Positions 45,701 to 56,689 of a stretch of 64,000 nt of DNA are shown piece after piece. The stretch comes from Phragmites australis (taxonomy: Eukaryota; Streptophyta; Magnoliopsida; Poales; Poaceae). Position numbers and translations under genes: made by a program. Position 1 is the stretch's first letter; the number at the start of each line of letters is the position of its first letter. The stretch is taken from assembly GCF_958298935.1 (NCBI RefSeq), contig NC_084932.1, positions 15,355,501 to 15,419,500 of the forward strand, in the 5' to 3' direction. Under the pieces are notes generated by a model, which saw only the letters and a program-made list of their open reading frames with translations, had not been told where the DNA came from and ran no database searches.

Positions 45701-46446
45701 TCAAGGTGCGGGAGCTGGATGATGCCGAGCCTGAAGACGGTGCGGGGAATGGGGAGTCTCTTCCTCAGATCCAGAGTCAGATGAAGAAGATTCCCAGCAG
45801 TATGGGTGGTGACGCTTCTTGATGCATAGATCACTCTGCGCTTGAGCTAACTTGCCTTTGACATACTACAGCTCCTCGGTGGTTCGATCCAACTCCTGAC
45901 TCAGCTCCAAGGCCAGGGCGGTTTGCTCTCCAAGCCTGGTGGTACTTTCCACGATGACGGGTGTAGCGGTGATGTCAGTGAAGCCACCGATGCGCTGAGG
46001 GTAATGGTTGTATTTCGTGAAGATCAGGTCATCGCTGTGGTGGTGGTAGAGGACCAGTAGGGCTTGGCGTGCGGCGTCACGTATTCCAGCCTCGAAGGTA
46101 GCTCTTGGTGAGATGGCGTAATGGATGCTCGTCACTTCGTAGGCTCCACGCTCCGGTAGCGAACCAAAGATCACCACTTCGACTTTCCACTCAAGAGGGG
46201 CATTAGCGTACTCAGTCTTCACTCCTGCGTATTCTGGGCCTTCTCGGATCCCAAATTATGAAGAATCTCCTAAAGCTTGGCGGGGATCCATCCGGCGCGG
46301 CGTCCATCAGAGTGGTAGACACGGCTCCATCGCTGAACTCAGGGTGGCTGCTGACTTGCAATGGCCATGGCATGAGTCGGGGTCAAAGTTCGAGAAGGAA
46401 GGCGGCCGTTAGTACTCTTACGCGCAGTCTTACGGAACCGGGCCAT
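45701..46446 (-). pseudogene. Extra ORF (ORF0) of element D with histone H3-tail-like N-terminus
   Basis: The minus-strand ATG at 46446-46444 lies 166 bases after the primer site, as in element B. The first residues are MARFRKTARKSTNGR, matching the start of histone H3 (MARTKQTARKSTGGK) at 10 of 15 positions, including TARKST. A TGA after QPP and a frameshift near 46250 follow. The middle domain at 46222-45866 (WKVEVVIFGS … RATFEAGIRDAARQALLVL) has a strand-strand-helix outline similar to that in B. A segment rich in Leu/Glu (LALELSQELDRTTEEL) may coil. After a TAG at 45866-45868 comes a Ser/Asp/Glu tail (ESSSSDSGSEEETP), ending at TGA 45703-45701. It is not a histone gene: there is no histone fold. 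The function is unknown. Confidence 0.72.
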
Positions 46447-46612
46447 CTACAACATTTTAAAAATAAGGAGAGTCAGCAACATAGTTTTTAATAGGATTAG
46501 CAAGGAAAGTACGAAATAAGACGGCGCAGAGTTTTCAAAATTAGTTTTCTTTGTCAAAATATTCCTTAGAAACTCGTCCATTCTAGCTAGGCTTGCGACC
46601 GACGGTCAACAC

Positions 46613-46625
46613 GGCTCTGATACCA
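46613..46625 (-). other. Element D primer-binding site (tRNA-iMet type)
   Basis: On the minus strand this reads TGGTATCAGAGCC, the usual complement of initiator methionine tRNA, four bases after the LTR end. Confidence 0.92.
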
Positions 46626-46629
46626 CCTC

Positions 46630-49600
46630 TGTCACACCCTGTTTTAGAAAGGGATAAAACCAGATGTAAACCACATGTATGCCATGATCAAGTTTCATAC
46701 ATGCAACGACTTCATCAGTGTATCACACGTAGTGTCATTATTACAACGTTTAACTAGAATAAATAAAGAGACCACAAAGCCTTAAACAGAAGCACACAAC
46801 TAAACTCCGTGAAACTCCAACTTCCAAAGGCAATTGACCCGGGGAACGCCAGCCTAGCAGTCTTCATCTTCATCAACGAAGAAATCTGGTTCTCCTTCAA
46901 TATCTGAGCAGCGCTTGGAGGACAATTGGGTAAAAACAACAAGTGTGAGTGCAACTAGTACTTCGCAAGTGTGGGAAGATAAAATGCCATGCAAGCTTAA
47001 ACAAGCAACAAGCTGTAATAGTTAAAGTTTTGCATAAAAGCCAACTATACTAACGAAGCATTATGAACGCATCCTACTTGTCTAGGTGATTCAACAGCAG
47101 ACCTCCAACTCCTAGAAACATCTCCACATATTTCCCATCCACCTGAATCCCACATCAGGCTCCCAACAGACCAAAACAACCCAAACCCATTCGGCTAATC
47201 ATATGAGGATCCAAGTCTCTCATAACCGTGAGCACTGTTGATATATCAGATTTTACACTCTGCAGAGGTGTCCAACTTTCCCCACACGTCGTGATTTTCC
47301 TTGTTGCCGTGTCCGCGAAACACTTACCACACGCCAGTGGTGTGTTGCCTGAAAAGTCACAACAAAGGTGTTACAAAGTTTCATCCAATATGTGCATGCT
47401 CGATAGGTTTCACCACCGTCAAAGTGGCATTCAGACCACCTAGAAGCCCCCTTTTGCGCCTTGTAGCTCCGGAAAGTTTTCACCCTTCCCTTCCACTATA
47501 CATCTCATACCACTAACCAAATGGTTTAGCCTTTGCCATCCCCACACATCAACTCTTCCGTTTGGCATGCACAAAAACTGGAATCCACTAATTAATAGGC
47601 TAGACCTGTCCCATACCAGGTCCTGTGGTTGGTACGATATATCTTAGGTTGTCGCTCCACGAACCGGTCCTTACTTAGATTACTTGAGCAAACACTAAAC
47701 CAACATCATAACTTCATCATCATCGACCCAACTTTGCTCAAGGCCTAAGGTTCCATGTTGCTAATGCCATCATTAATATTCCCAACTCATAGTTGCATTA
47801 ATTTGTTAATCATGTTTAACCCTTAACTCTTCCATCCCCTTGTGCAAAGCTAAGCATGACAACCCATCATATCCTCTACTAACAACATGGTGACAAGGAA
47901 TTATACGGAACAGGATACTATAAGTACATAGGATTCATGATTAACATCATGCATGTTTGAAACAAAAGAATGCATTTTAAACAAAACTGGGATCAAAATG
48001 TTCAAGGGCACTTGCCTCTCCCAACTTGCTACTCAGACTCTTCAAAAACTTGGTCCTGAAGATTCTTGAACTGCTCTTCGTCTGCTCTCGAAACACACCG
48101 GAAAAACATACAACAAAACCAACTAAGAACAGTACACCAAACAATAGCTAACATCTATGAAAAAGGTACTAGAAGATAGTACATGTCTCTACGAACACGT
48201 GAGCGCGAAAACCATCTAAATTGGAGCTAAAACGAGAAAGTTATGCTATAAATAAGATTAGGGTTAAATCTGAAAATAAAAAGGGCTTAGTTTAAATAAA
48301 AATAGAGAGGTTAGGGGCCTTTTTGCAACAATTGAGGGACCTATTTTTAATTAAGAAAAAATTTAGGGGCTAAACTACATAACTATAGGGTGCTTTATTC
48401 AAATACATGAAAGTCCTGGGGCTTATTTGCAAAATTACCATTACTCCCGAATTAAAAAAATAGAAAATATGACTCGATAAGATGTGCTGACGTGCCACTG
48501 CCACGTTTGCTAAATCGATGAGCTGGCCGGCTTATGCAAGCGATGACGTGGCCTGACTTGCTGACTAGGATTAAGTGGCCACATGGCAGCATGCGATTGG
48601 ACGCCGAAAGGGTATGCGAAGCTTTTAATCATGACTATCCAAAACATATCTAACGGTTGTTGGCGACCGGGGGGGGGGGGCTAGTTGACCGGCTCCATAG
48701 ATGAAAGCGATGGCGGACAACTCGGTGCGGCGGCGGACAACTCAGTGCGGCGGCGTTGTCGCGGAGAGATGGCGAACGTCATCGCCGGGCACGGGGGTCA
48801 ACGGCGAGCGGCGAGCGGCGGGGTAGACGGTGGCGGTCTCGGGTGAGCTTCGGGGAGGGAGCTCCGGTGGCCAAAACTCGTCGGCGAAAACACTAGCCAG
48901 CGCGGTAGGCGGTGGAGATGCTCATGCACGGCTCAGCTAGGGCAATCAGGCCACGGATTTCGCTGGGGTGGAGTTGGGCCGAGCGGCTATGGTGACGACG
49001 GAGGAGCTCGAGATGGCACGGATTTTAGATGGGAAACCGAGGGTGCTCGGGTGCTTATATAGGCTGGCACGCGGCTGTGGATAACCTTAAGTTGGTTGGG
49101 ATTCGGACTCGGGGGAGGAGGGGAAGGCGCGCGGCACACGGAGATGCTCGAGTCCGGTTCGGCTGCGGGAGGAAGAAGGAGGCACGGGGGTGCTAGCGCA
49201 CAGGCGGAGGCAGAAACCGGCTAGGCGCCAATAGCCGAAGGGCTGCGCTGCTTGGCTGCGGCCTTCGGCCGACCCAGGCGGGATATGGCTGGCGCTCGGC
49301 CCAGAAAGAAGGGAGGCCGACCGGCTCAGCCCAAAAGGATGGTTTGATTGGGTTGCTAAGGAAAAAGAAAAAGGAGAGGAAACGAAAAGGGGAGAAAGGA
49401 AGCCCAAGGAAGAGAAAAAAAACTTTTCTTTTAGGAAAATTTTTGCAACATTTTCCAAAAAACTTAAATGGCATGCCTCGGGGTTTTCAAAACTTATTTT
49501 CGCACAGTAAAAACCCTAATGCAGCTATTTCGGCATGAAAGCAATCAAACTATAATATAGCCTAGGTTCATTTTTCTAGGTTTTAGAAAATAATTTCTTT

Positions 49601-49693
49601 CTCCTAAGATTTTGAGGCAAAGAATAACACCCTATTATAAAGAAAATGATATTTATTACTATTTCCAAAAAGTTGAAAAACTAGGGTGTTACA
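46630..49693 (-). repeat. Element D 5' LTR (right copy)
   Basis: It matches the left LTR along its length with scattered substitutions and indels. The promoter box TATATAAG (minus) is at 49054-49061. It contains a G run at about 48669-48680. The GC-rich frames at 49087-49474 are not genes. Confidence 0.93.
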
Positions 49694-50278
49694 TACGACA
49701 ACATATGCAAGCTGCTCAGAGCAGGCATAAGATGTATGCGGATGTTCAAAGACGGGATTTGCAGTTTCAAGTGGTTGATGAAGTACTTCTCAAGGTATCT
49801 CCCATTAAGGGTGTTGTAAGATTTGGTACTAAATGGAAGCTTAGTCCGAGCTACATCGGCCCATTCACGATAGTTGCACGAGTTGGGAAGTTGGGATACT
49901 GACTGGAGCTACAGAGTCGATGAGAGGCATGCATGATGTGTTCCATGTTTCCATGGTGCCGAAGTATTTGGGAGATCCTGAACATCATATAACACTAGAG
50001 TCGGTGACTATTGAGCAAGATTTGAGATTTGAGTCTCATCCTATGAGAATATTGGAGGAATCCGAGAGAGTGTTAGGACACTAAAATATGTCAAGGTCCA
50101 TTAGGCGAATTAGACAGAGCATGAAGCCACCTAGAGCTCGAATTGCAAATGCGGGAGAAGTATCTAGAATTGTTAACATCTAGTGAATACCTATGTTTTC
50201 GGTTACCTCAAATCGATTCCACTTCATCAAAAAGTAGAAATAAAGAATTCGAGGGTGAATTCTAATTAAGGGGGAGAA
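49694..50278 (+). pseudogene. Element A integrase C-terminus
   Basis: The A integrase resumes as QHMQAAQSRHKMYADVQRRD, then WKLSPSYIGPFTIVARVGKLGY. After a TGA the typical chromovirus ending is recognisable across shifted frames near 49925-50180 (MHDVFHVS-like, SIRRIRQTE and REKYLELLTS). A purine tract AAGGGGGAGAA at 50268-50278 precedes the 3' LTR. Confidence 0.82.
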
Positions 50279-50400
50279 TGTAATACCTTTTTAAAAGAAA
50301 CAGATCAGCCTCGAGTGCTACTCATATAGGGCCAAGCGGGTATGCTGCCACCCCCCTAGCTGTCTGTTCCACGTGCCGCCATCACCACTCCGGCCACCAC

Positions 50401-52076
50401 CCTTTAAGGGGTCGGTGACGTCCTAAGAGGGGGGAGGTGAATTAGGACACTTAGAACTATTTAGGCTTGAAAAACGACACAAGATAAACATATATCAATT
50501 GCTATCTAAATGTATTCTAGGTTTATCTAGTGTGTCTACTCTACCGATCCAAGCGCTTCCAACCTATCTATGAAGGTAAATCGCAAGTAAATAAATGTGG
50601 AAACATAAATAAGGTAGAGAGAGAAAACTCAGCACACGAACTTTTCCTGTGGTATCGATGGCATGAATGCCACCCCTAGTCCACGTTGGAGCACCACAAA
50701 GGATATACTCCTGGACGGCACCCGGTCATGCCTCTTGAGCAACCAAGTCACAAAGACAATGCCTCTTCCCGGATGAGCAACCAAGCCACCAAGGTAAGGT
50801 CTCACCACTAGCCTCTCTTTTGGTTCCTTGCTGCCATGATCACTTCGAAGCTTGAGTCACAAAGGCAAGGGTCTCCACGTCCCTGCACAATCGCCTTGCC
50901 GCCGCTCGACACCAAGTCGGAGGATCAATAAGCTTGCCGGTGAGTCATCAATACTCCAAGGTGCCGGCGTAACAAGAGGTACACTATTGGATCACTCCTT
51001 AATCCACTCTCTAGGCAGCAATCACCTAGAACCACACTCTCTAGGCCTCTAAGCACTAATCACTCTTTAATCTTGTGCTTAATTACCTCGGATGATCACT
51101 TTAAGCACTTTGGTGGCTTGGATGTGTTTGCAGATGTATATGAACTTCTCTAGACTCTAGCACACTCAAATAACTAAGTGGAGGGGTATTTATAGCCTCA
51201 AACTCGTGCACTATCCGTTAACCCAACGACTCTAAAAAGTTGTTAACAGCGGATGATCCGGTGAGAACAATAGTACTAACATCGGATTATCCGGTGAGTA
51301 CACTCTCACAAACTAGCTATTGGAACCCCACTCAAGCTTCTGTGAACACCAGACACTCTGGTGTATACTCTATCTTCATCACCGGACTTTTTGGTGAGTA
51401 TACCTTAGCCATCTGAGCCAACATCTTCTCTATGTAAATTGCTCTGGTGTATTCTCCGGTACACATCAATTCATCACTAGACCATCTGTGTGTTATCCTT
51501 AGTCAGCCAAGCCAATGCAACCCTCTCTGGAAAATATACTCTGGTGTACACATCTTCAGAGCACAGGACCTTCTAGTGAGGTCACTGTATTCTCCCCTTT
51601 GTCAACAATGCTCCGGTGCTTTCCTCCGTTGTGTTCAAATCAATCACCAGACTATTCGGCGGGGTCTTCTACTTCTTCTTAGTCTTGTTACTATTTATTG
51701 TCCGGTGCACTTCTCTTCATCACCGGACTTTTCGACGTGTTGACCTTTGATCTTCAACGGCTGCAACCTTCTCTGGTGGAAATACTACGGTGTGTATCCT
51801 TCTCTGAGCACTGGACCATCTGGTGAGGTCAAATGCCTCTGGACATAATGCTCCGGTGTATTCAACCATGTGAACACCGGACCATCCGGTGAAGTTATTT
51901 TTCCTAGGACTTTTCCAATTCAACCAAACCTTTTCCTAGCTTCGGTGGCTTTGATTCATGTATTGCATCAATGAGATCTACTAACATATATTCTTGACAA
52001 ACATGTTAGTCTCATTGAATATATTATCATTAATCACCAAAATCACAATCAAGGCCTAATGGGGCCATTTTCGCTA
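50401..52076. mobile_element. Insertion E: unclassified repeat inside the A 3' LTR
   Basis: Comparison with the 5' LTR (…GGCCACCATCGTCACCTCC…) shows an extra block of about 1.67 kb between GGCCACCAC and CGTCACCTATT. It begins near CCTTTAAGGGGTCGGTGACG and GAGGGGGGAGGTGAATTAGG and ends near GGGGCCATTTTCGCTACAG. I see no protein-coding frame, LTR pair or clear target duplication, so ends are approximate. The 3' half carries many degenerate CCGGTG/CACCGG palindromes. Confidence 0.65.
51240..51895. repeat. Degenerate array of CACCGGA-N-TCCGGTG palindromes
   Basis: The best copy is CACCGGACCATCCGGTG at 51875-51891, with 7-bp perfect arms. Related worn copies occur near 51253, 51285, 51347, 51382, 51440, 51475, 51540, 51610, 51650, 51700, 51770 and 51815, often paired with a CTCCGGTGTATTC-type half-unit, at irregular spacing of tens of bases. 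Confidence 0.7.
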
Positions 52077-53731
52077 CAGCCGTCACCTATTGCCATCGCC
52101 TCACCACCTACATGTGCCGCCTTGGTGACCAGATGTAAAACCATTGCCAATTCCATCACATGCCACTCCACGTGCATTGGCTGATGCTGCTGTGCGGCAG
52201 GTAGAGGGTAGCAACAAGATGAAGTAGGAAGAAGATAAGAGAAGAAGAATAAAGAAGAGAAAGGAGCAAGAAGAAGAGGGGTTTAGTTATTCCGTCGAAA
52301 TTCATCCTTTGATAATCTTCTTCTCTGCAAGGGTAAACCCTAATTAGTCCCTAGTTGCTCATAGGCTGATTTTGACGAAAGGATTCACCGTCGGAATTGG
52401 GGATTGTTAATCCGATTAGTGCACAATGGCTTAATTAAAAAATTGAGATTAAATGGTGACAAATTTGGATATAATCTTTAAACTAACGTTTTAGGTCTCA
52501 TCAATATCTTTCTAATGGCTCTGGTCTCATTGAACTTTGATAAGCGGTTAGGAGAAATAATCTGCACAATATTTTGTTAATGTGTCATTGACCTAGTTTG
52601 AAAAGGATTTCTCCCAAACCCACAATAGCCAAGTTGTAGTATATATGTATTTGTTTGTAGCAATTGGTTAATCAAATTAAAAAATATTTGCAAAACAACG
52701 AGCAACATAGAAAACTACACAAATTATCGAAAAAAACAAGATTTGGGGATTTAGGGTATTCTTGATAGACAAGTTAAGGTATGTATTATATAGACATGAA
52801 GTTATCTTCAGATAGTTCCTAAATGTAGTTTTTCTCCTCAAGTTTAGAGAGTTCCGGTTCCTAGGGTGTGACACCGGTTGCTCGCCACGGTTATGGCAGG
52901 TGCATGACGAACTGAGTGTGTTGATATAGTTTGTTTGTTCATTGTTTTCTTGACTTGTTCGATTATGTTCTTTCAATATTCATATCTTCATGTGTTGGTA
53001 TGATTCAAACTTCCTGATAATGTTCCTTTCAAAGATGATTTAAGATTCAAGTTTTTTTCTTTCATATGATTCATGTTCCAGGGGTTTTTCTAAAAACACC
53101 AAATGTGCAATTTGGTTTTTAATTTTTACGTTCATGTGGGTAAGTGCTGGCCCCACTTGCTCGGTTTTACCAATAAATACTAAGGATGTGTTCAGGTATG
53201 AACGGAATAGTAAGAATACTAAGAATGTCCATTTCAAATAGAAACTACTACTTCACAATGTTTTCAAAAGACAAGAAAAAATTCAATCGATTATGATTTT
53301 TCTATTAGATCCTGACTTGCTATTTTGTTCTTCCAGTTTTATATTATACTTGTCGAGTGCTTTTTATTCACACATGTGTTTTTTGGTACCAAATAATCGT
53401 GACATGCATGGGGAAGGAGTAGTATCTTGATGGAGTTTATTCTTAAAGCATTAGAACATTAATGGCTAGTTGATCAGTTAATGGTTACTTGGTCGAGTCG
53501 GTCATGTGTATCGGGTCTTAGAGTTGTATCAAGTGATCAAATTGTGACGGGTCGAGGATGTTTACTTTCTGCTTATAATATAATGCCTGTGAACTGTGTG
53601 AAATTTTGATTGTCCGAGAAAGCGATAAATATAGGGGAAACTTTGTCAAAATTTCTAATAATTTCCAAACTTTGTGTAAGTTTATATGAGAGATGGTAGC
53701 CTCTGGGTTTGTAGAAATTTGAGGTGTTACA

Positions 53732-55180
53732 CTAATTTTGTTTTTTTAAGAGAACTTAGAACACCACCTGACCACACCGACTAGTCACTTAAAATGAAAT
53801 CGATAATATATGACCTACTATTGTAAGTACGAACGGCCGATTACTGGCCAAGACCCATTTCATGGCCGTTGGTGACATGGAGTTGTTTTGGTGACCCATT
53901 TCATACCCACCACTTGTCCCCAAATGAATCTCAAAGTGGTGGACGAGATTCACTCAACGCTAGTCATATATCATGTAGGATAATTTTCTATTTAAAAGTC
54001 CGCCGCTTTGAGATCCAAGTTAAAGACATGTGATGGTTATTCAGGCAGTTCTACAGGAAGGGGGTATGCAACACTATTATATAGAATTTTTTCCGTTTTG
54101 GAAAACCCTACAATTGGGAAGAAAATTATATGAGACCCTCTGCAGAAAGGCCCCCGTGAGACCCTGATCCACGCCGTTCGTTCTAAATCCAACGGTCTGA
54201 TTGAACACATGTGAGAGAAGTAGAAGACACGTGTCACACGGAGATGAGGATCTTTCTGTGACACCCGATCTTATATAATTTCCTTCCTTGCAATTGTGCT
54301 CAGTCCAGATTTTCCAAGTCGAAAGGATCACGAGTGAGTCTAAGCGCTTGTTGTCGGCCGACAATAGTTTTCTGCTCTCTTTTTTTTTTCTCCATTCACC
54401 ATTCAGCGTTTCTTTAGGCCTCTTTTTTTTCTTTTCTTAAATAAGCAATCCTGATCTGATGTTATTTGCGTGAAATCAGGACGCGTGCCAGCCTCCCGTG
54501 CACTCTCCCAAGTCCCAAACTCGTGTGTCATTGAAATTTGAGCATACAGGTAGATTGGAGGATAACATGGTGTTTGTACTCGTGAACAACCCCATGGTTA
54601 CATGAGAAACCAAACCGTCGGCAATAATTCACATCACCTGCGCGCGGATTTGCGCATTTACCTCCCCCGCAAAAATAAAGACTTGCGCATTTAACACACA
54701 GATAACCGAAATCCCTCGTATACACATACTCCATCAGTTGATCATGTCTGACTCGATAGACGTCTGGATGTACGAGGTTCTAGTTGCCAAGATGGACCGG
54801 TCCAGCGGGAGGGTGTGCCCCCTTCTTCCACTGTGGCCGGCAGAGCGGCAGCGACGACAGTGCCAAAAGGCTGAGCAGAATGGAGGTGACCAGCGTGCGA
54901 TGCCTGCAATCGGTTTGGTACGCACAGGCGGGCTCCGTGGAGACCACAATCTGGACTCTCGTGAGCCTTTCTGGGTCTAGCCTTAATTTTGTGAATAAGA
55001 TCCTCGGTCATTCGGCTCTGCGCTGATGTTTCGGACCGATCGAGCATGGGTGGACCTGCATGGAGCAGGGGTGAACAGCACGAGGCGTTTACCCTTTGGT
55101 TGCTACTTTTTGCTTCGATGATGTGACCTCAGCATCATAGGTGTTGGTAATAGAGTTGCGGTTTCGTATGCTGCGAACAA
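53732..55180. other. Unassigned DNA right of the nest
   Basis: No element ends could be paired here. A GC-rich island at 54760-55080 has open frames on both strands (for example 54738-54980 plus and 54742-55047 minus), but none has a domain I recognise and the overlap suggests composition, not coding. TGTGACACCCGATC at about 54256 looks like an LTR start without a matching end. A CCAACGGTCTGAT motif at 54190-54202 is of a kind often seen in small DNA elements. Confidence 0.4.
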
Positions 55181-55189
55181 CTTTGTTTT

Positions 55190-55829
55190 GGCTAAAATCC
55201 AAAATTATACAACATATACCATCATATTTATTAAAATAGATAATATATCACTATATTTATAATTTTAGCATCTGTATTCGGCATCTTACTTACCGAAAAT
55301 TGATTTTCAGTATACCGTACGCCAAAAACCATGACCCCGACCATATTCGGCACATGAGATATAGAATATGGTACTTTAGCCCATATTCAGCACGATATAT
55401 ACCAAAATCAGGTGTATTCGGCACACGAGGTGCCGAATATGACACTGTAATTCATATTCGATACCTCATATGCTAAAAATCAGGTGTATTCGCCACATAA
55501 GGTACCAAATATGCTGAATATGACCTGTACCGCCACATGAGGTTTCCGGCATAAAATAACAGCATCAAAGTACCCACAACTGACACAGATAATATTCGAC
55601 ACATGAGACGTTGAATACTGTACTGTAGCCCATATTCGATATCTCATGTGCCGAATACTTCTATTTTTGGCATATGAGGTGCTGAATATGCTCTCGTGTG
55701 CTGAATATGATCGGGTTCATACTTTTTCGACGTATGGTGTACCAATAATCAGTTTTCGATAAATAAGGTACCGAATACGGAAGGTAACATATAAATACGA
55801 TGATATGTTGTCTAATTTTAGATTTTGCT
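55190..55829. mobile_element. Non-autonomous MULE-type (Mutator-like) foldback element, 640 bp
   Basis: The ends GGCTAAAATCCAAAATTA and the complement GAGCAAAATCTAAAATTA form terminal inverted repeats extending over about 40 bp with few mismatches (both continue .ACAACATAT). CTTTGTTTT flanks the element at 55181-55189 and 55830-55838, a perfect 9-bp duplication typical of the Mutator superfamily. The interior has no reading frame and is made of TATTCGGCAC/GTGCCGAATA palindromes, so it can fold on itself almost throughout. Confidence 0.85.
55260..55790. repeat. Array of TATTCGGCAC…GTGCCGAATA palindromes
   Basis: A near-regular set of half-sites of the form TATTCGGCAC(A)…GAGGTGCCGAATA fills the MULE-type element. 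The best, at 55415-55439, has perfect 10-bp arms around ACGAG. Others, partly decayed, lie near 55350, 55385, 55455, 55495, 55590, 55635, 55670 and 55745. Confidence 0.8.
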
Positions 55830-55839
55830 CCTTTGTTTT

Positions 55840-56624
55840 TAGAACTAGGCAGATTGGTACGCTTGCGCCGCGCCCGTTTTTTTTTTCATAGAACATGACA
55901 AAAGAAACCAATTTAGGATATCTCAACATTTACTTATGAATTTATTAATATTTAACACATTCACTTCATTATAGGAAAAAAATAGTACTTTCATGCATGC
56001 ACATAATTTTAGCATGTAGACAATAGTAATACGAAACAAACAAAATTTGTTTCATATTTTTTTAGTTTTATATATTTTTCTTTGTATTTTAGATTATTTC
56101 AGTCGATTTATCAATATAACTAATATTCTTGTTGATATTTTTTTAATTTCCTGAAAATAAAATTATATTATATGTGTAAATATATGTATATATATGTATA
56201 TGTATATACATATGTATAAATGTATATAAATACATGTATCCATATATAAATACGTGTATCCGTATATCTGTACGTACACAATATGTGGGTCCACTGCTAC
56301 AGTATCTAGTGCTCCAAATCTTGGGTGGATAATATAGGTTATAGATGTGTGCGCTACTTCCTGGGAGGTTTGTCCTTTCTACGCATCAGAATATAGAGGC
56401 ATCTAATTTGTGGCAACTTCTGTGTACGGGCCCATAGGGCAGCAAGCAAGTAGCATTTCTATTGATCTCACATCTTGAAACTCTCGCAATTTGGAACTTT
56501 AACTTCAGTTGAGTTCCGATACTTGAACCACAAAAGTTTGAGATTTCAACTTACATATTTTTATACCTTCTAACCCAACAAATCAAACTTTGGACTCGAG
56601 CCAGAAAGAATCATCGTTGCATCA
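55840..56624. other. AT-rich unassigned DNA with a TATATA/TGTATA simple repeat
   Basis: The part at 56171-56280 is an imperfect run of TATGTATATA and AAATACATG/TGTATCC units. The remainder shows no frame or terminal repeats. Confidence 0.55.
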
Positions 56625-56686
56625 TGATGAGATTGTTGGCTTGATCTTCCGATAGGTAGCGATAAGTCGGTAGGTGGAGAACTCGA
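56625..56686 (-). mobile_element. 62-bp fossil of a CRM-like LTR end
   Basis: On the minus strand this matches the last 60 bp of the element C LTR almost base for base (TCGAGTTCTCCACCTACCG, CTTATCGCTACC, GGAAGATCAAGCC, ending CTCATCA). Similarity stops sharply on both sides. It is a broken LTR or a shared end of a related element. Confidence 0.75.
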
Positions 56687-56689
56687 GTT

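Larger units (their letters stand above)
37843..49693 (-). mobile_element. Element D: Ty3/gypsy chromovirus-type retrotransposon inserted in A integrase
   Basis: On the plus strand the ends are TGTCACACCC (37843) and GGGTGTTACA (49693); TACGG (37838-37842) and TACGA (49694-49698) flank it. LTRs are 37843-40943 (3101 bp) and 46630-49693 (3064 bp). Genes run on the minus strand: primer site, extra ORF, gag, pol, purine tract. The A integrase reads AEIR before and QHMQAAQSRHKM after the insert, giving one frame across the site. It is closely related in protein and layout to element B, but the LTRs differ clearly. Confidence 0.93.
12848..53731 (+). mobile_element. Element A: old Ty3/gypsy chromovirus-type retrotransposon, host of the nest
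   Basis: Related sequences at 12848-14215 and 50279-53731 are its LTRs (shared CGGCAGGTAGAGGGTAGCA, GGGTAAACCCTAATTAGTCC and GGATTCACCGT blocks). Between them lie gag, protease, RT, RNase H and integrase in the usual Ty3 order, broken by elements B and D. Summed without inserts, the 3' LTR is about 1.78 kb. No clear 5-bp target duplication is visible: the left LTR directly follows the CACTA end and the right flank is CTAAT. Decay is the heaviest of the four retroelements, in line with its position as the outermost host. Confidence 0.85.
50279..53731 (+). repeat. Element A 3' LTR, interrupted by insertion E
   Basis: It starts TGTAATACCTTTTTAAAAG after a purine tract and ends GAGGTGTTACA. TGTAA/TTACA ends agree. 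Sequence at 50279-50400 and 52077-53320 follows the 5' LTR (12848-14215). The last 410 bp are present only here. Confidence 0.85.

Noticed and set aside
46337..46446. A histone H3 gene
   Set aside because: Only the tail-like start is similar; there is no histone fold downstream and the frame continues into the retroelement ORF0.
54256..54270. TGTGACACCCGATC as the left edge of the LTR ending at 58899
   Set aside because: The distance would be 4.6 kb, there is no target duplication (CTTTC against GAATA), and the sequence between is not LTR-like throughout.
54738..55047. Open frames in a GC-rich island as a small host gene
   Set aside because: Plus and minus frames overlap, no domain is recognisable, and there is no exon or promoter structure I can support.
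56171..56280. TATATA/TGTATA tract as a replication origin or matrix attachment site
   Set aside because: It is a simple AT-rich repeat with no further support in the sequence.
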